Assembly: GCA_012838035.1 (NCBI GenBank) | Contig: DUQB01000033.1 | Location: 1-58,144, forward strand | Length of the DNA stretch: 58,144 nucleotides | Origin: Bacillota bacterium | GTDB taxonomy: Bacteria; Bacillota; Limnochordia; DTU080 | Direction: 5' to 3' | Part shown: positions 1 through 8,948 of the stretch, one piece after another | How the letters are laid out: each line of letters begins with the position of its first letter | How positions within the stretch are numbered: the stretch's first letter is position 1 | The notes under the pieces: model-generated | The model's database searches: none | What the model saw: the letters and a program-made list of their open reading frames with translations, nothing else | Told to the model about the DNA's origin: nothing | Made by a program: the position numbers and the translations under genes

Positions 1-98
1 ATACACACCACTTTCGTACCGTAGCGGATGGAGCGATCGTAGAGGAAGGCGACGGGGACGTCGATGTCAATCATACTATCCCAAAGATCACCGATCAT
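1..98 (-). CDS. 5' end of an unidentified protein (truncated by the window edge)
   Basis: Only the first 32 codons are present. They start at an ATG (96-98) behind a GGAGGTGT ribosome binding site at about 104-111. An ATG four bases upstream opens a frame that stops after four codons, so the ATG at 96-98 is the start. The peptide begins MIGDLWDSMIDIDVPVAFLY and continues RSIRYGTKVV to the edge. I do not recognise the family. It has no signal peptide and looks soluble. The adjacent 99-314 holds no convincing gene. Confidence 0.55.
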   Translation of the reverse strand, partial: MIGDLWDSMIDIDVPVAFLYDRSIRYGTKVVC

Positions 99-314
99 GC
101 ATGACACCTCCGGACAAAATCTAATTCGCGCGCTGCCGACACGACGCAATTCCCCTGTTTCGACGCCCATCCGAAGGGTCCTGCTTGTTTAGATAGTATA
201 AGTAACCTTTTCTTTGGAACACTTGAGCAACAGGCGACCGAGCACCTTGCTTAAACCACAGTCTCGCTACGGACAGCCGATACTGAACAACCGATCTAAC
301 GGCTTTGCTTTCAC

Positions 315-821
315 CTACTTCGCACTGCCGATAAACGCCGGTTTGGCGCACAGAGCGGCGAACAGCGCCAAACCGACCGCATCGTCCGCATCAAAGCGAT
401 TTAGGCACGGGCTATCGATGTCCAGAACGCCTGTCGTCTGTTCTTCGTAAAATAAGGGTACGACGATTTCCGAGCGGCTAAGTGCATCACAGACGATATG
501 GCCGGAAAACTGATGCACATCCGGCACAACGATAGTGCGCCGTTGTTGCACTGCCGTACCACAAACGCCTTTACCGACTTGAATGCGAACGCAAGCCGGT
601 TTTCCTTGAAATGGTCCCAACACCAGTTCGCCGCCCTTCAGCAGATAAAAACCTGCCCAGTTGACGTCCTCCAGCGAATCGTACAGTAAGGCCGCCGCGT
701 TAGCCAAATTGGCCAACCAGTCTGGTTCCGATGAGATAAGCGCCTGCAAAGAGTCGTGTAAAGCGGCATAAAACGCCGCTTTCTCTTTATTGCCTATTGC
801 TGCGATCTCCATGGTATTCAC
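315..821 (-). CDS. msrC: Free methionine-(R)-sulfoxide reductase (GAF-domain fRMsr)
   Basis: A 168-residue single GAF-domain enzyme that reduces free methionine-R-sulfoxide to methionine in the cytoplasm. The family hallmarks are all visible: VNWAGFYLL, LVLGPFQGKPACVRI, GKGVCGTA and VPDVHQF, followed by a block ending SRSEIVVPL. Three cysteines (C77, C87, C111) match the Cys84/Cys94/Cys118 set of the E. coli enzyme. Length is typical. The GTG start overlaps the TGA stop of the glycosidase upstream by four bases (GTGA), with GGGGAG just before it, so the two are translationally coupled. The pairing of an oxidative-repair enzyme with a glycosidase has no obvious metabolic logic. Confidence 0.93.
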   Translation of the reverse strand: MNTMEIAAIGNKEKAAFYAALHDSLQALISSEPDWLANLANAAALLYDSLEDVNWAGFYLLKGGELVLGPFQGKPACVRIQVGKGVCGTAVQQRRTIVVPDVHQFSGHIVCDALSRSEIVVPLFYEEQTTGVLDIDSPCLNRFDADDAVGLALFAALCAKPAFIGSAK

Positions 822-2782
822 CCACGCTCCCCATTCAATAAGCGCCGGATAGCGCCGATGAGTTCACCTGCTCCGACATTCGAGGAAACAAACGGGGTTG
901 CCAATACGCCGACATCAGCCCCGGCCACTTGGCCTGTCTCTCCGTTTAAACACTCCCAAATGCTCGGCCAAGCCAGAGCCCAGTTGGTGATGGCCGTGAG
1001 CACCTGTTCTCGCAATTCCGGATAGTAATTCGCAATAGCATGTGCGGCTGTGGCGCACGATTTAGGCCAGGCTGGGCCGCGCCAGTAGTAATTAGCCTCG
1101 TATTTAGGCTCGTTCGGAGCCACGGTATGCACGCCGTATCGTCCTATCAGTTTAGCAACATGAGGCTTCATCCGGTCTGCCTGCTCCTGGGACGCCAAGT
1201 TGTAAGCAAGGAAGAACAGGCCGTCCAAGCCCACAGCAGTCTCCATGGTACCGTCGGCATGTTTCACCCCGTACCAGCATTTGCTTTCGTCCCATAGAAC
1301 CTTGTTTGCCGCGTCCAGTGTGAGCTCCGCCTCAGCAAACCACTTGTGCGCCGCTTCCTCCAGCCCTAGTATCTGCGCCATTTCGCCCATGGACCTTTCG
1401 TAGCGGCATCGCTCCGCGGCAAAAACTGCCGGATAGACATACGGTTCGTCGTAGTAAGTGATGTCGGTGAAAGCGGGCGCAACGTCCAACCCTGTATCAA
1501 AGCTGGTCAGCGCAGCCCACAAATGCAAGTTTTCCAGCTTCGCATCACGCGAATCGCAGATGAACTCGTAGTAACGCCGGAGAGGCTCATACCAGCGTCG
1601 CAGCGCTTCCTTGTCGCCTGTGGCATGGTAGTATGCCAACGCGACCCAAGGGAAGTGCGGCGTTTGAATGACGCCTTTACCTCGAGCCCAACGTTCTCCA
1701 GGTGTTTGCTCGTCAATGTAGATGGCGTGCGAGATAAAACCGTCCTCGCGTATGCTGTTACAGAACAAGTCCAACGCATGTCGCAGAAACTCACCGGGAT
1801 GATCCGGATCCAGCAATGAGTTATAAGGCAGAGCACTTGTCCCCCATGTCCATAGCCCTTTATACACCGGCAACGCTTCCAACAAAATGAAACCCCAGTT
1901 AGGGTGTTGGAAGTAGTTTTGCCTGATCACCGCCCAACATTTATAGTAGCTTTGGGCCACCTGGCTGCTGGGGAAGTCGGGAGCCGGGATCCGCTCCAGC
2001 CAACCATTCCACAGTTTCTCTATCCTATCTGCGAGATTAGTGACCAGATTCGCTTGCGCCAGTTCGGCCGATAGCGTACTCATAGCCAGCATCCGGCATG
2101 CTTGCTGCTGCTCAACGGAATACTTGGCCAGAGCGAATTGGACATCTAAGGCCAGTACGAAATAGCGACCTGCACCAACCGTCCCGTTGAGTTTCCCGTT
2201 AAAGATAGCCGTACGGTATTCCTCCAGTGAATCGTAGACGCCGAAATCCATTGTGGTATCGGTTGCAATCCATAGCTGCTTGCCCGCCTTGTTTTCTAAT
2301 GCGAAAGCGGTAGGCGCGGTGTCGGAGCTGCTCACCGTCAAACCTACATCACTGGTATACACTATATAAAAACGCCGGTTCATCTGCCGATGCAGCGTCC
2401 GCTGCTTAAAAGTGAACTGCCAGGTCACGCCTGTATCACATGCGCAACCCATCTCCTCCAGCATGTTCAAGCCAAAATTGGCAAAGACGACCTGACGTCG
2501 ATTGTAGTTGGGTGTGTTCTCCATCGCCTGGAAGAAAAACGGTAATCGAGTCGGATTCGGCTTGTTTCCCAAATCACCCGTGCCGAACTCATCAAAGTAA
2601 AAGCTGAAATCAGGTTGCTCTTCATATGTGCTGGCCGTGCGCATATCCAGGTTGTAACCTATCTTGCCGAAGTCCGACGGATAATAATAAGCAGTCGTAC
2701 TCTTGTTTTCCTTAATTGAGACGGCCGTACGCCGCGGCAGTTTCTCATCAAACGACGTTGTCAAAGTGCGCCAAATGCTCAA
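818..2782 (-). CDS. GH37/GH63-like (alpha/alpha)6-barrel glycoside hydrolase
   Basis: About 654 residues: an N-terminal beta-rich part of roughly 260 residues, then a six-hairpin catalytic barrel. Diagnostic blocks are TSFDTGLDVAP (the general-acid Asp region, like SGMDNSP in GH63), YYWRGPAWP and PSIWECLNGETGQVAG, which match trehalase, mannosylglycerate hydrolase and GH63-type enzymes. The substrate cannot be read from sequence; an alpha-linked disaccharide or oligosaccharide is likely. There is no signal peptide, so it is cytoplasmic. AGGAG at 2792-2796 sits nine bases from the TTG at 2782 and directly abuts an in-frame TTG at 2791, so the start is uncertain by three residues. The downstream reductase is translationally coupled. 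Confidence 0.82.
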   Translation of the reverse strand: MSIWRTLTTSFDEKLPRRTAVSIKENKSTTAYYYPSDFGKIGYNLDMRTASTYEEQPDFSFYFDEFGTGDLGNKPNPTRLPFFFQAMENTPNYNRRQVVFANFGLNMLEEMGCACDTGVTWQFTFKQRTLHRQMNRRFYIVYTSDVGLTVSSSDTAPTAFALENKAGKQLWIATDTTMDFGVYDSLEEYRTAIFNGKLNGTVGAGRYFVLALDVQFALAKYSVEQQQACRMLAMSTLSAELAQANLVTNLADRIEKLWNGWLERIPAPDFPSSQVAQSYYKCWAVIRQNYFQHPNWGFILLEALPVYKGLWTWGTSALPYNSLLDPDHPGEFLRHALDLFCNSIREDGFISHAIYIDEQTPGERWARGKGVIQTPHFPWVALAYYHATGDKEALRRWYEPLRRYYEFICDSRDAKLENLHLWAALTSFDTGLDVAPAFTDITYYDEPYVYPAVFAAERCRYERSMGEMAQILGLEEAAHKWFAEAELTLDAANKVLWDESKCWYGVKHADGTMETAVGLDGLFFLAYNLASQEQADRMKPHVAKLIGRYGVHTVAPNEPKYEANYYWRGPAWPKSCATAAHAIANYYPELREQVLTAITNWALAWPSIWECLNGETGQVAGADVGVLATPFVSSNVGAGELIGAIRRLLNGERG

Positions 2783-3149
2783 AAATATCAACTCCTATTC
2801 ACGGGCAAAACGGGAGTGTCACATCCCATGGTTCGTCTCCTCGTGTCGCACTACCTTCTCCTTGTCGTAGATATCTCAGACCAGTTCCGGCAAGAACGCC
2901 TCAAGTTCCCCGGTCCATACGGACGCAAAAGCATCTAAATACCGTAGCGCAACCCTGTGCGCCGCCTCCCGATCACAGCAGGAATTCCATTCTCAGTAGG
3001 TAATAACCGATATTATGCGCTACACGGCTCACCTTGCGCAAGAACTCACCTATCAATACTACCGCTGTCGCCGGGATATGGCGGCTGGTACCCAGTCAAG
3101 CCGGCTTTTATGATACAAAAACCACCTATTCAAGAAGAGAGGTTCGGAC
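2783..3149. other. Intergenic region with a possible gene remnant
   Basis: Divergent spacer between the glycosidase and the ceramidase-like gene. On the minus strand, 2876-2992 is open and reads like a protein C-terminus (REAAHRVALRYLDAF, then SVWTGELEAFLPELV and a stop). It has no start codon and is preceded by a stop at 2993-2995. Another minus-strand frame is open just upstream and stops at 2973-2975, so a frameshifted remnant is possible. I could not assign it to a family. No clear promoter or terminator was recognised. Confidence 0.3.
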
Positions 3150-4346
3150 ATGTTACTTGGCGCCGCTAAAGTGATCATCACTCCCCCTGTAGGTATCAAT
3201 TTGGCAGGATACTCCGCTCGCGATCACGGTTCGGAATCAATCGCGCATGATCTGGAGGCGCGTATCTTCTGGCTGGAAGACACAGACAGCCGGACGCAAC
3301 TCTGCATTGTCAGCGCCGACCTCATCGGGTTCGACTATCCCCTCGTGCAGGCGATACGGCAGGATGCATATGAGCAATTCGGCTTGCCTGCGGAGCATTT
3401 GCTGCTGGCTGCCAGCCATACCCATTCCGGACCACAAACCGCCTCCAGCTTAGAGAAGGCTGGAGGACCGACAGATCCGCAATACTTAGTTGATCTGCGC
3501 GGTAAAATCATCACAGGCATACGGGAGGCATGCTCTGAGCTATGTCCAGTCACTGTCTGTTTAAGTAAAGGTTGGCTCAGCGGCTATAGTATCAACCGCC
3601 GCGTTCTGATTGACGGTGCGGCAATTATGGCGCCGAATCCCGCAGGCATACGCGATGATGAAGTGAGCGTCATCATTTTCAAGCACGAGGCAACGCAACA
3701 ACCTGTCGCCGCCTTGTTCCAGTTTACATGCCATCCTACCGTACTCAGCGGCTATGCCATCTCCCCCGATTATCCCGGCGCCGCTCGTCGCTGCATAGAG
3801 CAGGCTCTCCCCCATGTTACGGTCGGATTCCTGCAGGGTTGCTGCGGCGATGTGCGTCCAAACTGCGCCCTCATCGGTGGCCGGCGATTTCGGGGCGGAT
3901 TGCCCCAAGAGGCCGAGCTTTTTGGCCGAGCCTTGGGAGAAGAAGTCGTCCAGGTCATCCAAAAACCTGCTCCAGCCTGGCCGGGGCGCCTAAACATCGC
4001 GGCAGTAACGGTGGAGCTGCCATTCAGCGAAGTACCCACAACCATACCTCTTCAAATGAACCGTTACAGTATTGCCGAAGAGTTGAGCTTGATCTCATTC
4101 AGCGGGGAAGTATGCTGCGACTATGGGCTGTATATCAAAGGCTTGCTGCTGCCGAACCATGAGCTCATACCGGTCGCCTACGCCAACGGTCTGGTAGGTT
4201 ACATCCCACCGGCACGGTATTATCCGGAAGGCGGTTACGAACCAATCGATTCCATTAGAGCATACAGCCTGCCTTCCCCGTTTAAGCCCGACATAGAAGG
4301 TATCATCAGGCAAGGCGTGCAAAGGCTGGTAGCCGACCTACTGTAG
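3150..4346 (+). CDS. Neutral/alkaline non-lysosomal ceramidase-like hydrolase
   Basis: A 398-residue protein beginning MLLGAAKVIITPPVG with AGYSAR shortly after. This matches the start of the neutral ceramidase N-terminal domain (Pfam PF04734), in which the ITPP-G segment is conserved. ASHTHSGPQ and FTCHPTV supply the histidines expected for the zinc site, and FLQGCCGDVRPN is another family block. True neutral ceramidases run to about 650 residues with a C-terminal immunoglobulin-like domain. This one has only the catalytic part and no signal peptide, like many bacterial stand-alone members found near sugar genes, so ceramide is probably not its substrate. GAGAGG lies eight bases before the ATG. 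A terminator hairpin follows. Confidence 0.82.
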   Translation: MLLGAAKVIITPPVGINLAGYSARDHGSESIAHDLEARIFWLEDTDSRTQLCIVSADLIGFDYPLVQAIRQDAYEQFGLPAEHLLLAASHTHSGPQTASSLEKAGGPTDPQYLVDLRGKIITGIREACSELCPVTVCLSKGWLSGYSINRRVLIDGAAIMAPNPAGIRDDEVSVIIFKHEATQQPVAALFQFTCHPTVLSGYAISPDYPGAARRCIEQALPHVTVGFLQGCCGDVRPNCALIGGRRFRGGLPQEAELFGRALGEEVVQVIQKPAPAWPGRLNIAAVTVELPFSEVPTTIPLQMNRYSIAEELSLISFSGEVCCDYGLYIKGLLLPNHELIPVAYANGLVGYIPPARYYPEGGYEPIDSIRAYSLPSPFKPDIEGIIRQGVQRLVADLL

Positions 4347-4370
4347 ATCGGGGATAAGAACGACGACCAA

Positions 4371-4426
4371 GCGCCTCACAATCGATATCCGCATGCGCAT
4401 AATGGTTGAGAGGCGCCTACTTTTTT
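4371..4426 (+). terminator. Rho-independent terminator after the ceramidase-like gene
   Basis: GCGCCTC (4371-4377) pairs with GAGGCGC (4410-4416) around a long loop, with CAA/TTG extending the stem after one mismatch. A run of six T (4421-4426) follows. The T run enters the stop codon of the convergent UroD-family gene. Confidence 0.6.
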
Positions 4427-5408
4427 AGTCTGCTGTAGTATAGTTGCCCTCTCTACGCCAAACATCCAGCAACAGCTCGTAGCGCTCCAGCCGCATGCCG
4501 GTGTAAACGCAGTTGCTGGTGGAGAAAATATAGCCGCCGCCGGGCATGCCGTGCCGCAGCGCATAGCGAGCGGACTCTATCACTTCCGCATCAATGCCGG
4601 TATCGATCAGGCCGCAGTTTACGTTGCCGATGAGCGCAATTTCCTCCCCGTAGAGCCGCTTCACCTCCGCGATGTCTATACCGCCCTGTGGGTCTAGGGA
4701 GTGCAACGCATGCGGCCGGCACTCGACCAGATCCGCTAAGATAGGCATGATGTTGCCATCCGTGTGTTTTATAACATAGAAACCCAACTCCCTGTATCCT
4801 GCGATCAGGTCCTTTAGATAAGGTGTTACAAATTCGGAAAACAGAGCAGGTGATAAAAACGGCCCGGTGTTAAAGCAGTAATCGGTGCACAACGCAAAAC
4901 CGTCCAAACCACCATGCGCCTTGTAGCGCACCGCAGTTGCCAGCGCTTGATCAACCATTGCTCGAGCCTTGGCATGCGCCTCAGCAGGACGCTCATACAA
5001 CCAGGCGCACCAATCGGTCATCTGCGACCCTGCCGGAATCCCATAGGTGGCGTCACCAGGCGTCAGTATGCAGAAGCGCTCCCCGGACAGCCGCCGGATT
5101 ATGTCGATCAAGCGACAGACTTCCTCAAACCGATGCGGATTGGGGTGTAGGTATATGGCGGAATGCTCGAACCGCTCGGCGGTATCTATGTAAATGCGCG
5201 CCATATCCAGCCGGTGAAGTTCGCGTTCCTTCTCCTCCATCTGGTCCCACTGGTTATAGCGCCGATGGCTGGGATGTACCTTCCCGAAGGCTTCCATGGT
5301 GAGGTAAAAGACGAGCTCAAAATGGGGCACTCGTCCCACAATTGGTCGACGTTCCAATGCCGCGATAAAGCGTTCCCGCGGCGTATGCGGCTCCATCTGC
5401 TCATGCAC
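4425..5408 (-). CDS. Uroporphyrinogen decarboxylase-family protein (methyltransferase-type)
   Basis: A 327-residue cytoplasmic TIM-barrel protein of the URO-D superfamily, which includes HemE and the corrinoid-linked methyltransferases MtaA and CmuA. Visible traits are PRERFIAALERRP near the N-terminus, YCFNTGPFLSPALF, FYVIKHTDGNIMPILADLVE and SLDPQGGIDIAEVKRLYGE, then GNVNCGLIDTG and RHGMPGGGYIFSTSN. The KHTDGN block with its C-terminal layout is typical of the uncharacterised members common in polysaccharide-degrading bacteria rather than of haem biosynthesis, and no haem genes are nearby. The GTG start at 5408 follows AGGGGG by eight bases. The activity is unknown. Confidence 0.85.
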   Translation of the reverse strand: MHEQMEPHTPRERFIAALERRPIVGRVPHFELVFYLTMEAFGKVHPSHRRYNQWDQMEEKERELHRLDMARIYIDTAERFEHSAIYLHPNPHRFEEVCRLIDIIRRLSGERFCILTPGDATYGIPAGSQMTDWCAWLYERPAEAHAKARAMVDQALATAVRYKAHGGLDGFALCTDYCFNTGPFLSPALFSEFVTPYLKDLIAGYRELGFYVIKHTDGNIMPILADLVECRPHALHSLDPQGGIDIAEVKRLYGEEIALIGNVNCGLIDTGIDAEVIESARYALRHGMPGGGYIFSTSNCVYTGMRLERYELLLDVWRREGNYTTAD

Positions 5409-5722
5409 GGGCTTAACCCCCTTTTATTGCGCAGCATTTGACTTATTACTTATATGCAACAGTCTACGCTAACTGATATTTAGAAGCAATTAGCATAAGC
5501 GCTGGAGGAATAATGCCGGTTGTCCAGAAACAAGAGCGGTAACCGATAGCTAAACGGCCGCTGTAATGCGTCTATGACATCTGTGGTGGATCGGCGCTCA
5601 CAAGAAGCAAGTAAACGCGCCGTGTCGCCGCTACACATAAGGCGCTCCATCAGCAGATGCATGTTTCCGCAGCAACGCCACACAGCGCAGATAAGCTCCC
5701 GGCGATGACAAGGAGGAGAAAT
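5409..5722. other. Divergent intergenic region before the GH20 gene
   Basis: The spacer presumably carries the promoters of the UroD-family gene (minus) and the GH20 operon (plus). I see AT-rich sequence at 5439-5480 but no convincing -35/-10 pair. A 67-codon minus-strand frame (5480-5683) has no good ribosome binding site and no recognisable family, so it is not called as a gene. Confidence 0.4.
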
Positions 5723-7609
5723 ATGCAGCGTTTACACTTTACCGGCGATGTGGAGTATTTGCGGCCGGGGTTGGAGTTATTAGCCCCAGACTACAACTAC
5801 GAACTGCATCCGGATGGGTCGGAAGTGCATGTGATCCGGCGCGACGGCCCTATTGAGGTCGTGAAGAAAGGCGAAAGCATTCGCATTTGTTATGCCGAGC
5901 GCATCCACTTCTTCAGAGCGTTAGGCCTGCTGTTAGAAGCTCTGACAAACCAAAAAAACGCCTTCCACATCACCGAAGAGCCGCAGTTTGCCACCAACGG
6001 AGCCATGTTCGACGTGTCGCAAAGCAATGCTGTTATGAATATGGACACTGCCAAGCATCTCATTAGGCGTATGGCTATGATGGGATTGAACATGATGATG
6101 CTCTACACCGAGGATAGCTATGTGGTACCTGAGGAACCCTACTTCGGTTACATGCGCGGGAAGTATACGCATGAGGAATTAAGGGAGCTTGACCAGTATG
6201 CCACCCAGTTCGGCATCGAAATGATTCCCTGCATTCAAACTCTCGCGCACATCTTCGAAGTACTAAAATGGGCTCCTTATGCCGATATGCGGGATGACAA
6301 CACGACCTTGGCGGTTGGTAAGGACAAGGTTTATGTTTTTATCGAGCGCATGATTGCGGCGGCATCGCAGTGTTTCCGCACCAAACGCATCCATATCGGG
6401 ATGGACGAGGCTTGGTGGGACGATACTTTCACACGTAACCATCCCAACGAAACCAAATTCGATGTCATGAACGCACACCTCGAACGTGTGCTGGCCATCG
6501 TGGAGAAGTATGGTCTGGAACCCATGATTTGGAGCGACATGTACTTCCGAGCCGCAGCTCCCAACGGTGGGTATTATTGTCTGGAATCACCTATCCCGCC
6601 TGAGGTAATCGCCCGGACGCCCAAAAATGTACGCTTGGTGTACTGGGACTACTATCACCATGATGAAGAGTTTTACCTCGAGTACATTAAGCGCCATCGC
6701 GAGTTCGGCTCTGAACCCCTATTCGCCGGCGGTATCTGGAACTGGTTGAGTTTCGGCGTCAATTACGGGCAAACCTTCTCCACCACCCATGCGGCGCTCA
6801 ACGCCTGCAAGAAGGCCGGTTTAAAGGAAGTGTTCGTCACCATGTGGGGCGACAATGGGACGGAATGCAACTGGTACACCAACCTGTTGGGGCTACAATT
6901 GTATGCGGAACACGGCTATGCGGCCGCGTTCGACACGGAGAAACTGAAACGTCGTTTTGCCTTCTGCACGGGCGCCGACTATGACGATTTCATGAACGTC
7001 CGTTACATCGATGAAATCCCCGGCGTTAAGCCCGGCAACTTCGAAACCTGCAATTCCAGTAAGTTCTTAATGTGGCAGGATATCCTCACCGGTCTTTTCG
7101 ACAAACACATAGCTGAACTACCACTGGCTGAACACTATGCCAAGCTGACCCAGGACTTTACAGCCGCTATCCACCGCAACGGCCGGTACGGTTTTCTGTT
7201 TGAGTACTTAGCCAAGGTGTGCCGTGTGTTAACGCTCAAGGTCGATATGGGGCTGAAGCTCACGGCAACTTATCGGGCCGGAGATCGGGAAGGTTTGCGA
7301 CATTTGGCAACCAACGAATTGCCGGACCTGCTGGCCCGGGTTAAAGATTTGCACCAATACGCGCGTGCCTTATGGTTTAGAACCAACAAAGCGCTCGGCT
7401 GGGATATCCACGATATGCGTTTCGGTTCGCTCGAAGCGCGCATTGAAAGCGCCATTGTAGAGGTACAAGCGTATTTGGACGGCAAACTGGCTGCTCTTGA
7501 AGAGCTGGATGAAGAGCGACTCTACTTTAATGGTAGACCGGAGTTGGTTCGTTATGCCAATTTCTACGCACGCATCGTCTCACCTAGTCGCATTGCCGCA
7601 CAAGGCTGA
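5723..7609 (+). CDS. GH20 exo-beta-N-acetylhexosaminidase (GH20C/GcnA-like)
   Basis: A 628-residue glycoside hydrolase of family 20, which removes terminal beta-linked GlcNAc or GalNAc by substrate-assisted catalysis. The catalytic Asp-Glu pair is D228-E229 in HIGMDEAWWD. Other family blocks are GAMFDVSQ, MGLNMMMLYTEDSY, FGIEMIPCIQTLAHI, FAGGIWNW and VTMWGDNGTECN. There is no signal peptide, so it works on imported oligosaccharides. The start at 5723 is fixed by AAGGAGGAG at 5710-5718; an open extension of 22 codons upstream lacks a ribosome binding site. It lies 21 bases from the acyltransferase-like gene and is probably cotranscribed with it. Confidence 0.92.
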   Translation: MQRLHFTGDVEYLRPGLELLAPDYNYELHPDGSEVHVIRRDGPIEVVKKGESIRICYAERIHFFRALGLLLEALTNQKNAFHITEEPQFATNGAMFDVSQSNAVMNMDTAKHLIRRMAMMGLNMMMLYTEDSYVVPEEPYFGYMRGKYTHEELRELDQYATQFGIEMIPCIQTLAHIFEVLKWAPYADMRDDNTTLAVGKDKVYVFIERMIAAASQCFRTKRIHIGMDEAWWDDTFTRNHPNETKFDVMNAHLERVLAIVEKYGLEPMIWSDMYFRAAAPNGGYYCLESPIPPEVIARTPKNVRLVYWDYYHHDEEFYLEYIKRHREFGSEPLFAGGIWNWLSFGVNYGQTFSTTHAALNACKKAGLKEVFVTMWGDNGTECNWYTNLLGLQLYAEHGYAAAFDTEKLKRRFAFCTGADYDDFMNVRYIDEIPGVKPGNFETCNSSKFLMWQDILTGLFDKHIAELPLAEHYAKLTQDFTAAIHRNGRYGFLFEYLAKVCRVLTLKVDMGLKLTATYRAGDREGLRHLATNELPDLLARVKDLHQYARALWFRTNKALGWDIHDMRFGSLEARIESAIVEVQAYLDGKLAALEELDEERLYFNGRPELVRYANFYARIVSPSRIAAQG

Positions 7610-7630
7610 GTCCTATCCGGGAGGTTCGTC

Positions 7631-8902
7631 ATGACGCTAAACGATGTACTGCGGGAACTCGGAATTCCTGCAGCCTATGAGCTTTTATTACCTCACTGGG
7701 AAGAGTCCTTGACTTGTATGCCTGCGGAAATACCTTTTCTTACCTCGGCGGAGATCAGCGAAAGCCGCGCCTGGGCGGGTCTGCAGGAATCCGAGGAGCC
7801 GGTACTCCTCCGCACGGCAAAAACCATCGCCGAGAATCCGGCGTTGCGGTGCCTGGCATGGCACTGTTACCGGCTTCTATACGTGCATACCGAGTATAGC
7901 TCAACAGCGAAGTGGCCGTCGCTCGAAAAGACGCTCGGTGCGGCTACGGGAACGTTCTACCTGCTCATAGCCCTGGCCATGATTCCCCAGGTACGTGAAT
8001 TGCATCAGTCTATGGGCGTAGAAACCGCAGTGACGCGTTTGACTTGTTTTCAGATCTCCACTCTAGCCTCCAACTACAGAAAACAAACAGGTAATTTGGG
8101 TATCTCATTGCGGCAAATATACTGGTTACGACACTACACCGCCGGCAGACTGTTTCGTCTCGGCCGCATGGAATATATGCTACGTCCGTTCTCCGGCGTA
8201 GTGCATGCGTATGCGCACAAGAAGACGGATCGGGTGATCGCCCTGGCAGCCGACGGTATCCGTTACGATGCTGCAGGTTATGTGGCAAGCGACACGGCGG
8301 ATCCCGATCCGCAAGGCTGGACGGCAACTCTAACTGAAACGCCTGAAGTGATTACGGGCTACCCTATTTCACCCTTAGGTTTCGCTCAGCGTCAACTGAT
8401 TAAGCTGGACGGCAAGGCTTGGACGCGGGTTCTTGCCAAAAGCGATATTGCTTTGGAGATGCATATTCCGGAGGGCGGCCGGATGACGCCTGATCTGTGC
8501 GCCGCATCGTTGCGGCAAACCGTACCGTTCTTTAATAAGCATTTCCCTGAGCAGCCCTTCCAGGCGATTACCTGTTCATCTTGGATCTTTAATACGCAGA
8601 TAGCCGATCTACGACTATCATCCAACAACCTGGTCGCCTTCCAACAAGAGCTGTACCTCTTTCCGGTGCGTTCCACCGGGCACGATGGGTTGTGGTTCAT
8701 CTTCCTCCAGGATGAGTTCGATCCAAAGACGGCACCGCGCAGAACCAGCCTGCAGCGGGAGGTACTCCGCTACCTGGAGGCCGGTCATCGCTGGCGAGGC
8801 GGCGGCATGTTCTTCCTGACCAGACACTTGGAGCGGTTTGGAACCCAACACTACCGCACTCAGGCATCAGGACCGCTACCGGATACTCTGGAGACGTCAT
8901 AG
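7631..8902 (+). CDS. Two-domain acyltransferase-like protein (N-acyltransferase N domain plus GNAT-like C domain)
   Basis: A 423-residue soluble protein. The N-terminal half is helical (VLRELGIPAAYELLLPHWEE; YRLLYVHTEYS). The C-terminal half, from about residue 150, resembles the uncharacterised acyltransferase fold annotated as NAT_N/GNAT_C (formerly DUF5596), with ISTLASNYRKQTG, LEMHIPEGGRMTPDLCAASL and TCSSWIFN followed by QIADLRLSSNN. The assignment rests on remembered family features. The acyl donor and acceptor are unknown. GGGAGG precedes the ATG by seven bases, and the gene immediately follows the GH20 hexosaminidase, so an amino sugar or a glycan fragment is a reasonable guess for the acceptor. 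Confidence 0.65.
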   Translation: MTLNDVLRELGIPAAYELLLPHWEESLTCMPAEIPFLTSAEISESRAWAGLQESEEPVLLRTAKTIAENPALRCLAWHCYRLLYVHTEYSSTAKWPSLEKTLGAATGTFYLLIALAMIPQVRELHQSMGVETAVTRLTCFQISTLASNYRKQTGNLGISLRQIYWLRHYTAGRLFRLGRMEYMLRPFSGVVHAYAHKKTDRVIALAADGIRYDAAGYVASDTADPDPQGWTATLTETPEVITGYPISPLGFAQRQLIKLDGKAWTRVLAKSDIALEMHIPEGGRMTPDLCAASLRQTVPFFNKHFPEQPFQAITCSSWIFNTQIADLRLSSNNLVAFQQELYLFPVRSTGHDGLWFIFLQDEFDPKTAPRRTSLQREVLRYLEAGHRWRGGGMFFLTRHLERFGTQHYRTQASGPLPDTLETS

Positions 8903-8912
8903 AAAATGAGCG

Positions 8913-8948
8913 ACTGCCGTGCCGTACCGTGAGTCAGCACGGCAGTTT
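8913..8948. terminator. Bidirectional hairpin between convergent genes
   Basis: ACTGCCGTGC (8913-8922) pairs perfectly with GCACGGCAGT (8937-8946) around a 14-base loop. The plus-strand tail is TTTACTTA and the minus-strand tail is CGCTCATTTT. The stop codon of the aldo/keto reductase lies in the loop, so the hairpin can end transcription from both sides. Confidence 0.65.

Noticed and set aside
3561-3962. Open frame of 133 codons opposite the ceramidase-like gene
   Set aside because: The family motifs are on the plus strand; the antisense frame is a shadow.
5480-5683. A 67-codon minus-strand frame before the GH20 gene
   Set aside because: The GGGAGC upstream is poorly spaced, no family is recognisable, and the frame sits in a divergent promoter region. 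A remnant cannot be excluded.
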